Origin: an uncultured Phascolarctobacterium sp.
GTDB taxonomy: Bacteria > Bacillota > Negativicutes > Acidaminococcales > Acidaminococcaceae
Assembly (NCBI GenBank): GCA_949287345.1
Contig: CASEGD010000030.1
Span: 1-9,357 of the forward strand
Reading direction: 5' to 3'
DNA: 9,357 nt
Shown: positions 1 through 5,454 of the stretch, piece by piece
How positions within the stretch are numbered: the stretch's first letter is position 1
Layout: every line of letters begins with the position of its first letter
Translations under genes and position numbers: made by a program
Notes under the pieces: generated by a model
The model's database searches: none
What the model was told of the DNA's origin: nothing
The model's input: the letters and a program-made list of their open reading frames with translations, nothing else

Positions 1-63
1 AAAGGCTGCGGCCCGACGCACCATTTTGTTGATTTGTACAGAAAGGCAGGCATGCTGGAATAA
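1..63 (+). CDS. thiD: C-terminal end of hydroxymethylpyrimidine/phosphomethylpyrimidine kinase (partial)
   Basis: Only the last 20 codons and the TAA stop are in the window. The reading frame from base 1 contains GPTHHFVDLYRK, which resembles the C-terminal 'G-x-GP-x-x-HF' tail of ThiD kinases. These phosphorylate 4-amino-5-hydroxymethyl-2-methylpyrimidine twice to the diphosphate used by ThiE. The stop codon TAA shares its last A with the thiM start (TAATG), so the two genes are probably translationally coupled. The following thiM and thiE genes strongly support the call. The fragment is too short to exclude another ribokinase-fold protein on its own. Seen: tail motif and overlap. Inferred: identity. 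Confidence 0.72.
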   Translation, partial: KGCGPTHHFVDLYRKAGMLE

Positions 64-887
64 TGGAAATGCAGAACCAATTTGGCAAAATTATTGAAGA
101 ATTGCAGAAAAAATGTCCGGTAATCCACCACATTACCAACTATGTAACGGTAGAATCCTGCGCCGATGCGGCAATTTGCGCAGGTGCTTCGCCAGTAATG
201 GCTGATGACCCGGAGGAAGTTGAAAACATTACCGTTGGCAGCGATGCTCTTGTATTGAACATCGGCACGATTGACTATAACAAAACCATTGCCATGGAGC
301 GCGCAGCAGCCGCTGCCAAAAAGAAGGGCATACCCGTTGTGCTGGACCCCGTTGGCGCAATGAGCAGCGCCATGCGTTTAAACTTTGCGCTGAAACTGTT
401 GCAGAGCGGCGCAATTACCATTGTGCGCGGCAACTACGACGAATGCAAGGCGCTGATTGACGAAAAAGCGGCCGGGCGCGGCGTGGACGGCATTACGCAG
501 GCCGACGAAGGCGAAAAATTGCAGGCGGCCAAAGCGCTGGCGGCAAAATTTAACTGCGTGGTAGCACTTACCGGCAAGGTTGACTATGTAAGCAACGGCA
601 AGCAGGTGCTGGTTTTAAACGGCGGCAACGAAATGCTGAAAAAAATTACCGGCGCAGGCTGCATGACTACAACTTTGTGCGCCTGCTGCGCGGCCGTTTG
701 CAAGGATTACATGACGGCGGCGGCACTGGGCGTTGTAATTATGGGGCAGTCTGCCGAACTGGCTGCAGGCTTTATGGAAAAGAAAGACGGCCCGGGCATG
801 TTTAAAACACGCCTGTTTGACGGCATTTACCACGTTACAGGCAAATGGAATTTAATTAACCTTAAGCCGGAAGAAAGAATGAATTGA
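63..887 (+). CDS. thiM: Hydroxyethylthiazole kinase ThiM
   Basis: ATP-dependent cytoplasmic kinase that phosphorylates 4-methyl-5-(2-hydroxyethyl)thiazole so that it can enter thiamine phosphate synthesis; a salvage enzyme. The 274 residues match the usual family length (about 260-275). Visible motifs are HHITNYVT (22-29), which helps form the substrate pocket, PVMADDPEE (44-52), VLDPVGA (93-99), RGNYDE (122-127; the family more often shows RGN-x-SE), and the anion-hole/active-site segment KKITGAGCMTTT (193-204), in which Cys200 matches the catalytic-site cysteine of the B. subtilis enzyme. The start at 63 overlaps the upstream stop by one base; a second in-frame ATG lies two codons later and cannot be excluded. 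thiE follows after one base. The family call is secure. Confidence 0.96.
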   Translation: MEMQNQFGKIIEELQKKCPVIHHITNYVTVESCADAAICAGASPVMADDPEEVENITVGSDALVLNIGTIDYNKTIAMERAAAAAKKKGIPVVLDPVGAMSSAMRLNFALKLLQSGAITIVRGNYDECKALIDEKAAGRGVDGITQADEGEKLQAAKALAAKFNCVVALTGKVDYVSNGKQVLVLNGGNEMLKKITGAGCMTTTLCACCAAVCKDYMTAAALGVVIMGQSAELAAGFMEKKDGPGMFKTRLFDGIYHVTGKWNLINLKPEERMN

Positions 888-888
888 T

Positions 889-1524
889 ATGAAACCGGTT
901 TTGGATTACAGGGTTTACCTTGTTACGGACACAGTTTATTTTAACGACGGCAACATCTGGAACAAAATGGAAGCGGCATTGCGCGGCGGCGTTACACTGG
1001 TGCAGTACCGCGATAAAACGCAGGAAAGCCGCATTTTGTACGAGCGCGCGCTGAAAATGAAAGCGTTGTGCGATAAATACAACGTATCTATGCTGGTTGA
1101 CGACCGTGCTGACATTGCTTTTGCTGTCGGTGCGACAGGCGTGCATGTCGGGCAAAGCGATTTGCCTGCGGAAGTAGCGCGCCGAATGCTTGGCGCAGAT
1201 GCAATTATCGGTGTATCGGCGCACAGCGCCGAAGAAGCATTGGCGGCGGAAGCCGCAGGGGCTGATTACCTTGGCTGCGGCGCAGTGTACCCGACCGGTA
1301 CTAAAAAGGATACGTCCGTTATCGGCGTTGAAGGTTTAAAAGCCATCAGCGCGGTGACAAAGCTGCCATTTGTAGGCATCGGCGGCGTAACGCTTGCCAA
1401 TTACAATGATGTGCTTAACGCCGGTGCAGACGGCGCAGCCATAGTCAGCTCTATTTTAAGCGCAAACGACATTGAAAGCACTGTGCAGAAATTTGTGCAG
1501 CTTTCTTTGAAAAATAATATATAA
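889..1524 (+). CDS. thiE: Thiamine phosphate synthase ThiE
   Basis: Joins hydroxymethylpyrimidine diphosphate and thiazole phosphate to give thiamine phosphate, releasing pyrophosphate; cytoplasmic TIM-barrel enzyme. At 211 residues it has the normal size. Motifs in order: LVQYRDK (37-43; usual QLREK diphosphate-binding motif), LVDDRADIA (69-77; usual I-N-D-R), GVHVGQSDLP (84-93), IGVSAHS (107-113), GCGAVYPTGTKKD (129-141), GIGGV (163-167) and AIVSSI (184-189). ATG lies one base after the thiM stop, behind a GGAAGAAAG ribosome binding site, so it is the same operon. The last codons (LKNNI, stop) lie in the first copy of an AT-rich imperfect tandem repeat, so the extreme C-terminus may have been altered by local duplication. 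Catalytic motifs are intact. Confidence 0.96.
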   Translation: MKPVLDYRVYLVTDTVYFNDGNIWNKMEAALRGGVTLVQYRDKTQESRILYERALKMKALCDKYNVSMLVDDRADIAFAVGATGVHVGQSDLPAEVARRMLGADAIIGVSAHSAEEALAAEAAGADYLGCGAVYPTGTKKDTSVIGVEGLKAISAVTKLPFVGIGGVTLANYNDVLNAGADGAAIVSSILSANDIESTVQKFVQLSLKNNI

Positions 1525-1547
1525 TTTTGAAAAAATAGTATATAATT
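1506..1547 (+). repeat. Imperfect tandem repeat at the 3' end of thiE
   Basis: Two head-to-tail copies of about 21 bases, at 1506-1526 and 1526-1547, sharing one boundary base. Each reads TTTGAAAAA(A)TA, then AT or GT, then ATATAATT. By eye they differ by one inserted A and one A/G change (20 of 22 aligned positions equal). The first copy encodes the last five ThiE residues and the stop; the second is non-coding. Both end in a TATAAT-like hexamer, but no -35 box sits at proper distance, so a promoter role is not supported. A slippage duplication is the simplest explanation. Confidence 0.7.
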
Positions 1548-1559
1548 AAGTTAAGATTT

Positions 1560-1616
1560 AATGCCGTTTTGGTTGGTTACAGTAAAACTAATATTGTTGC
1601 CTGCTAAAACGGCATT
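1560..1616. repeat. Perfect 11-bp inverted repeat with 35-nt loop
   Basis: AATGCCGTTTT at 1560-1570 is the exact reverse complement of AAAACGGCATT at 1606-1616. The arms are GC-richer than their surroundings. No run of T follows on either strand, so it is not a standard terminator. It could be the closing stem of a structured RNA, an operator, or the ends of a very short insertion remnant; the sequence alone does not decide. Confidence 0.65.
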
Positions 1617-1702
1617 TGTGCTAAAATTGGTGAGAAAAATTAATTGGTTTAGCTAATATAGATTTTATACATTACTTAATTAAATGGTGGTGATTTATTA
1701 CT

Positions 1703-1780
1703 ATGAAACAGCAATTTATATCTGGAATAAAATTAGGTTTTATTATAGCGTTTTTGCTAACAAGTTATGTAATGTTATGA
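1703..1780 (+). CDS. Possible small single-pass membrane peptide (25 aa)
   Basis: ATG at 1703 is preceded by GGTGGTGA (1687-1694 region), a good ribosome binding site about nine bases upstream, and the frame runs 25 codons to TGA. The product begins MKQQF and carries Lys2 and Lys10 followed by a nearly unbroken hydrophobic stretch (about 11-25: GFIIAFLLTSYVML at the end), as expected for a membrane peptide with a cytoplasmic positively charged N-terminus. A terminator lies 29 bases after the stop. I recognise no family. Options are a small regulatory membrane protein, a type I toxin-like peptide, a decayed N-terminus of a longer gene, or chance. Codon use is AT-rich, unlike the neighbours. 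A chance ORF of this size is quite possible in AT-rich DNA; the ribosome binding site and hydrophobic profile are the only positive evidence. Confidence 0.35.
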   Translation: MKQQFISGIKLGFIIAFLLTSYVML

Positions 1781-1808
1781 TGGTATTTGGGAGCCACTGA
1801 AGTTCAAC

Positions 1809-1835
1809 GCTGTAGTTTAGGCTACAGCTTTTTTT
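1809..1835 (+). terminator. Rho-independent terminator
   Basis: GCTGTAG (1809-1815) and CTACAGC (1822-1828) form a perfect 7-bp stem around a 6-nt loop, followed at once by seven T (1829-1835) and, after one A, four more T. It would end transcription from the thi operon and/or from the small ORF at 1703. The next promoter's -35 box begins only four bases after the T run, so the two units are tightly separated. Confidence 0.87.
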
Positions 1836-1838
1836 ATT

Positions 1839-1867
1839 TTGCCCGTTGTTTAATATTTTGATATAAT
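1839..1867 (+). promoter_or_regulatory. Housekeeping-sigma promoter of the nfeD-floA operon
   Basis: TTGCCC (1839-1844; 4 of 6 matches to TTGACA), a 17-base spacer and a perfect TATAAT (1862-1867). A start site would fall near 1874, giving a leader of about 25 bases before the nfeD ATG, with the strong GGAGGTGAT ribosome binding site at 1888-1896. It sits directly after the terminator. I see no SigW-type boxes (TGAAAC / CGTA), which drive the floA operon in Bacillus subtilis. Confidence 0.72.
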
Positions 1868-1899
1868 ATTATTATAAGTGTTTTTTCGGAGGTGATTGG

Positions 1900-2370
1900 A
1901 TGTTGCTGGATACGGTGCTGCTTGTGGCAGGTGTTGTTTTGATTGGGCTTGAGCTTGTTGTGCCGGGCGGAATTTTGGGCGCGGTCGGTTTTGTGTCGAT
2001 GATGGCAGGCTTTTATTATTTTCTCGGCGGCGGTTGGGATGCGTTTGTAATCGTCGGCGGTACGGTGGCAGTGCTGGCTGCAATCTGCGCGCTGCTGTTC
2101 TGGCTTGTGCCGTCGTCATTAAGCTGGAACCCGTTTGTACTGCGTGAAAAGCAGAAGAACAGCGAAGGCTATACCGGTGCCGGTGATTATTCCGCTTATC
2201 TTGGCAAAAAGGGCAAGGTAATTGCGCCGCTGCGTCCGGCAGGTACCGCCGTTATTGACGGTGAGCGTGTGGACGTTGTCAGCTTTGGCGATTACATAGA
2301 CAAGGACGCTGAAATTGAGGTTGTTAAAATTGAAGGCAGTAAGCTGCTTGTTAAGCAGATAAATAACTGA
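1900..2370 (+). CDS. Short NfeD-family membrane protein
   Basis: NfeD proteins are paired with flotillin/stomatin-type proteins and thought to act in the same membrane assemblies; the exact activity is not settled. The 156 residues show three hydrophobic segments (about 4-20, 24-43 and 49-71) and a C-terminal soluble domain (about 101-153) with the NfeD OB-fold pattern: LGKKGKVIAPLRPAG, VIDGERVDVVSFG and IEVVKIEGSKLLV. The ClpP-like serine protease domain of long NfeD proteins is absent, so this is the short form. ATG at 1900 follows GGAGGTGAT by a few bases. floA starts 15 bases after the stop, the classic pair. It is the first gene of the operon behind the promoter at 1839. Confidence 0.9.
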   Translation: MLLDTVLLVAGVVLIGLELVVPGGILGAVGFVSMMAGFYYFLGGGWDAFVIVGGTVAVLAAICALLFWLVPSSLSWNPFVLREKQKNSEGYTGAGDYSAYLGKKGKVIAPLRPAGTAVIDGERVDVVSFGDYIDKDAEIEVVKIEGSKLLVKQINN

Positions 2371-2385
2371 AAGGATGTGCATTAA

Positions 2386-3399
2386 ATGGATTTGTTACTG
2401 AGCTTTTTATTCAGCGGCGGGCTGATTTCCGTAATTATCATCATCGCCGTTATTGCGTTGTTTTTTAATTTTGTGCCGCTGGGATTATGGATTTCGGCCA
2501 TCGCTGCCGGTGTCAACGTCGGCATTTTCAATTTAATCGGCATGCGTCTGCGCCGCGTTCCCGCTTCGCAGATTGTGCTGCCGCTTATTAAGGCCAACAA
2601 GGCAGGCATGGACGTTAACGTCAACCAGCTGGAGGCGCATTATCTGGCAGGCGGCAATGTTGACCGCGTTATCGACGCTTTAATTGCCGCGCACCGTGCG
2701 CAGATTCCCCTGACTTTTGAGCGCTCCTGCGCTATCGACCTTGCAGGCCGCAACGTGCTGGAAGCCGTGCAGATGAGCGTTAACCCGGAGGTTATCGAAA
2801 CGCCGGTAGTTTCCGCAGTTGCCAAAAACGGCATTGAACTGAAAGTTAAAGCGCGTGTTACCGTGCGCGCCAATATCGACAGGCTTGTCGGCGGCGCAGG
2901 AGAAGCAACCATTATCGCCCGCGTAGGCGAAGGCATTGTTACCAATGTTGGTTCTGCCAGCAGCCACACCGACGTGCTGGAAAACCCGGATTACATTTCC
3001 CGCACCGTACTGGCAAAAGGTTTGGACGCCGGTACTGCGTTTGAAATTCTCTCGATTGATATTGCGGACGTCGATGTAGGACGCAACATCGGCGCAGCTT
3101 TGCAGACAGACCAGGCGGAAGCCGACAAACGCATTGCACAGGCCCGTGCGGAAGAACGCCGCGCCATGGCCGTTGCCAAAGAACAGGAAATGAAAGCCTA
3201 CACGCAGGAAATGCAGGCCAAAGTTGTGGAAGCAGAAGCCAAAGTACCTGCCGCACTGGCGGATGCACTGCAAAACGGCCGCCTTGGCGTGATGGATTAT
3301 TACCGCATGAACAACATCAACGCCGATACCGATATGCGCAAAATGATTGCCGGTACGGAACAGGACATGGAAGTTGACAAAAACCCCGTTCAAAAATAA
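2386..3399 (+). CDS. floA: Flotillin-like protein FloA
   Basis: Membrane-associated scaffold of bacterial functional membrane microdomains; oligomerises and influences membrane fluidity and the assembly of envelope and signalling proteins. The 337 residues agree with the FloA family (about 330). An N-terminal hydrophobic hairpin (about 12-28 and 30-50) is followed by the FloA-typical segment with MRLRRVPA (53-60) and LIKANKAG (67-74), then the SPFH/PHB-like domain (about 105-240; [20 protein letters not shown] at 141-160), and an Ala/Glu-rich helical region (about 243-295; [15 protein letters not shown]) of the type used for oligomerisation. The ATG at 2386 has an AAGGATG ribosome binding site. 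It follows nfeD and precedes an unrecognised membrane-anchored protein by 13 bases. The NfeD-FloA order matches the B. subtilis yqeZ-yqfA arrangement. Confidence 0.94.
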   Translation: MDLLLSFLFSGGLISVIIIIAVIALFFNFVPLGLWISAIAAGVNVGIFNLIGMRLRRVPASQIVLPLIKANKAGMDVNVNQLEAHYLAGGNVDRVIDALIAAHRAQIPLTFERSCAIDLAGRNVLEAVQMSVNPEVIETPVVSAVAKNGIELKVKARVTVRANIDRLVGGAGEATIIARVGEGIVTNVGSASSHTDVLENPDYISRTVLAKGLDAGTAFEILSIDIADVDVGRNIGAALQTDQAEADKRIAQARAEERRAMAVAKEQEMKAYTQEMQAKVVEAEAKVPAALADALQNGRLGVMDYYRMNNINADTDMRKMIAGTEQDMEVDKNPVQK

Positions 3400-3412
3400 A
3401 TGAGGGATAACT

Positions 3413-3928
3413 ATGGATTTTGAAGATTTAAAGGGCTTATTCCCTTTACTGATATTCATTTTGACGATTGTCATTGATAAATCGTCACGCCGTAAGCGCA
3501 AAAAAGAACGCGGGCATTTCCCGCCGCTGCCGGATATTGAGCAGCCGCAGGAAGCAGAGCCCCAGCCTGAAATTAAGGCAGAGCGCAAAACCGGCAAAGT
3601 GTATGAGGAAGCTCCGCAGCCCCAAAAGCAGGAAGAAAAAATCCCGTGGTATGTGGAGTTTCCCGAAGATAAAAAAGCAAAACAGCAGGGCAGGGTTTAC
3701 CACGAACAGCCCAAAGAGCAGAAAACATTTCCGGTTTACAAGGAACCGGTGTTTGTGCCGCAGCCGGCGCAGGCTGCGTTTAAACCTGTGGCTGCCATGC
3801 CTGCCGTCAAACCCAAAAAGCCGCTGTTTGACGGGCGCATGACCCGCAAGCGCGTGCTGGACGGTTTTGTAATGGCGCAGATACTTGATAAGCCTCGTGC
3901 CTTAAAGCCTTATACCGAACCGTATTAA
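3413..3928 (+). CDS. Unrecognised membrane-anchored Pro/Glu/Gln-rich protein linked to floA
   Basis: I do not recognise this 171-residue protein. It has one hydrophobic N-terminal segment (about 9-21, LFPLLIFILTIVI) followed by a strongly basic stretch SSRRKRKKER (24-33), indicating a single anchor with the rest in the cytoplasm by the positive-inside rule. The middle (about 37-140) is low-complexity and probably disordered, rich in Pro, Glu, Gln and Lys, with a diverged repeat: GKVYEE...QKQEEKIP (61-78) and GRVYHE...KEQKTFP (93-107). The C-terminus (about 143-168) looks structured and conserved in character: TRKRVLDGFVMAQIL then PRALKPY. A helix plus 'ILxxPRA-x-x-PY' tail suggests a protein-binding peptide. 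ATG at 3413 has a GAGGGAT ribosome binding site. Close spacing after floA suggests a role in the same microdomain system; that is inference. Confidence 0.8.
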   Translation: MDFEDLKGLFPLLIFILTIVIDKSSRRKRKKERGHFPPLPDIEQPQEAEPQPEIKAERKTGKVYEEAPQPQKQEEKIPWYVEFPEDKKAKQQGRVYHEQPKEQKTFPVYKEPVFVPQPAQAAFKPVAAMPAVKPKKPLFDGRMTRKRVLDGFVMAQILDKPRALKPYTEPY

Positions 3929-3960
3929 GCATTTATATAAAACTGAATAGAGGCGATACT

Positions 3961-5442
3961 ATGCTGGAAAAAATTGATTTGAAGCAAAAATTAAAAAAGG
4001 ACGAGTACGACAAAAAGATGGACCAGTACGGCGATTTGCTGGGCAAATTGCAGCGCGAATGCCGTGAAGCCAAAATACCGGTTATCATTCTGGTTGAAGG
4101 CTGGCGCGGAGCCATGCGCACGGATATCATCAACGAGATGATGCAGAAAATGGACTCCCGCGGTTTCAAGGTTTTTTCTGCGTCCAAAATGACGGAAGAA
4201 CAGCGTAAGCAGCCGTTTTTTACCAGCTTCTGGAAACAGCTGCCGTCCTATGGCAACATCGCCGTTTACCACCGCAGCTGGTACTTTTTGAAAAACGAAC
4301 ATGTCGTTGCCGACAAAAGCCAGGTAGGGCACTGGCTTAACACGTCTTATTCGCATATCCGCGCGTTTGAAAAACAGCTTACCGATGACGGCTACGTGCT
4401 TTTGAAATTCTTTGTGCATGTTTCCAAAAAACAGCAGAAGGAAAACATGGAGAAGCTGAACAAAATCTACGGCAAAAACTGGAAGAAGCTGGACGTTGAA
4501 GAACACGACGATGCTGATTACGACAAATTCATCAACGCTTACGAAGAAATGTTTGCCGAAACGGATACCGAAAACGCGCCGTGGCATTTAATTGCCGGTG
4601 ACGATGAGCGTTTTGCTACCGTGCAGATTGTGGAAAGCATTGTAAAAACCTTGCAGAACGCACTGGCAGCGGCAGAAATCAGAGCGCAGCACCGCAACAT
4701 TATTTTGCCGCCGCGCCATGTAGCGCTGAACAATGTGCTGGAAAAAGTTGACCTCACCAAATCGCTGACCAAAGAAGAATACAAGGCAGAATTTGCCAAA
4801 TGCCGCGAAAAATTAAAACAGCTGCAGCTGGATTTGTACGAAGCGCAGCGTTCGCTGATAGTCGCCTTTGAAGGCTGGGACGCAGGCGGCAAGGGCGGCG
4901 CGATTAAACGCCTGGCAAGGTCGCTGGACCCGCTTGGATACGCCGTTAACCCCTATGCAGCGCCGAACCCGGTTGAAAAACAGTTCCACTACATGTGGCG
5001 TTTTTGGATTAAAATGCCGCGCGCGGGTGAAATTGCTATTTTTGACCGCACCTGGTACGGGCGCGTAATGGTTGAACGCATTGAGCATTTTGCCACCGAC
5101 GCCGAATGGCAGCGCGCTTACGGCGAGATTAACGAAACGGAAGCGCAGTGGGCGGAACACGGCACTATTGTGTGCAAGTTCTGGCTGCAAATTGATAAGG
5201 ACGAACAGTACAAACGCTTTAAAGAGCGCGAAAACGACCCTGAAAAAGAATGGAAAATTACCGAAGAAGACTGGCGCAACCGCGATAAATGGGATGCCTA
5301 CGAAGCGGCTGTCAACGAAATGCTTATCCGCACCAGCACGGACTATGCGCCGTGGACTGTGGTTGAGGGCAATTCCAAATACTATGCCAGAATCAAGGTT
5401 TTGAAAACCGTTATCGAAGCCATTGAAAAAGCTATAAAATAA
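3961..5442 (+). CDS. pap: Polyphosphate:AMP phosphotransferase (two-domain PPK2, class II)
   Basis: Transfers phosphate from polyphosphate to AMP, giving ADP, so linking polyphosphate stores to nucleotide recovery; cytoplasmic. The 493 residues form two homologous PPK2 domains, about 1-235 and 255-490, each beginning with a LEK(I/V)DL motif. The C-terminal domain has an intact Walker A, EGWDAGGKGG (304-313), Walker B FDRTWYGR (361-368), lid segment with ENDPEKEWKI (424-433) and YAPW (462-465). The N-terminal domain keeps the fold landmarks but reads EGWRGAMRTD (46-55) and YHRSWY (103-108), losing the GKG lysine and the Walker B Asp, so it is probably not catalytic. This asymmetry fits class II PPK2 proteins that act on AMP. 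ATG at 3961 follows GAGGCGAT. No PPK1 or exopolyphosphatase gene is in the window. The symbol is that used for Acinetobacter PAP. Confidence 0.92.
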   Translation: MLEKIDLKQKLKKDEYDKKMDQYGDLLGKLQRECREAKIPVIILVEGWRGAMRTDIINEMMQKMDSRGFKVFSASKMTEEQRKQPFFTSFWKQLPSYGNIAVYHRSWYFLKNEHVVADKSQVGHWLNTSYSHIRAFEKQLTDDGYVLLKFFVHVSKKQQKENMEKLNKIYGKNWKKLDVEEHDDADYDKFINAYEEMFAETDTENAPWHLIAGDDERFATVQIVESIVKTLQNALAAAEIRAQHRNIILPPRHVALNNVLEKVDLTKSLTKEEYKAEFAKCREKLKQLQLDLYEAQRSLIVAFEGWDAGGKGGAIKRLARSLDPLGYAVNPYAAPNPVEKQFHYMWRFWIKMPRAGEIAIFDRTWYGRVMVERIEHFATDAEWQRAYGEINETEAQWAEHGTIVCKFWLQIDKDEQYKRFKERENDPEKEWKITEEDWRNRDKWDAYEAAVNEMLIRTSTDYAPWTVVEGNSKYYARIKVLKTVIEAIEKAIK

Positions 5443-5446
5443 GAGG
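5443..5446 (+). promoter_or_regulatory. Ribosome binding site fixing a TTG start
   Basis: GAGG lies eight bases before TTG at 5455. The upstream PPK2 stop (5440-5442) is in the same frame, and no other start codon lies between it and the conserved N-terminal region, so TTG is the only plausible start of the radical SAM gene. Confidence 0.75.
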
Positions 5447-5454
5447 TTTTACGT

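Larger units (their letters stand above)
1525..1899. other. AT-rich intergenic island between thiE and nfeD
   Basis: This 375-base stretch has no long ORF. Hand counts give only 12 G/C in 1621-1680 and 15 G/C in 1681-1740, far below the coding regions around it. It holds, in order: the second tandem-repeat copy, an 11-bp inverted repeat with a 35-nt loop (1560-1616), a weak TTGGTT-N16-TATACA promoter-like pair (1644-1671), a possible 25-codon ORF (1703-1780), an intrinsic terminator (1809-1835), and the promoter and ribosome binding site of nfeD. The composition could mark an acquired remnant, a small-RNA locus or simply an untranslated region. I recognise no known RNA family in it. Confidence 0.75.

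Noticed and set aside
1560..1616. Inverted repeat read as a thi-operon terminator
   Set aside because: The loop is 35 nt and no T tract follows on either strand; the hairpin at 1809-1835 is the convincing terminator.
1703..1861. Read-through or selenocysteine extension of the small ORF past TGA 1778-1780 (27 further sense codons)
   Set aside because: The extension runs through the terminator hairpin and into the next promoter, and an open run of this length is expected by chance; no selenocysteine insertion-type context was recognised.
1839..1899. SigW-type promoter for the nfeD-floA operon, as in Bacillus subtilis
   Set aside because: No TGAAAC/CGTA pair is seen; TTGCCC-N17-TATAAT fits the housekeeping sigma factor instead.
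2680..3597. Long minus-strand open frame (about 305 codons) opposite floA and the following gene
   Set aside because: Its residue composition (many Cys, His, Phe, Asn) is that of an antisense shadow; the plus strand carries a clear FloA, and no ribosome binding site or recognisable motif supports the minus frame.
3468..3842. Overlapping plus-strand frame (about 124 codons) inside the FloA-linked gene
   Set aside because: It is a Lys/Arg/Ser-rich frame-shifted reading of the same low-complexity region, without a ribosome binding site.
3991..4587. Minus-strand open frame (about 198 codons) opposite the PPK2 gene
   Set aside because: It mirrors the N-terminal PPK2 domain, whose homology to the second domain shows that the plus frame is the coding one.
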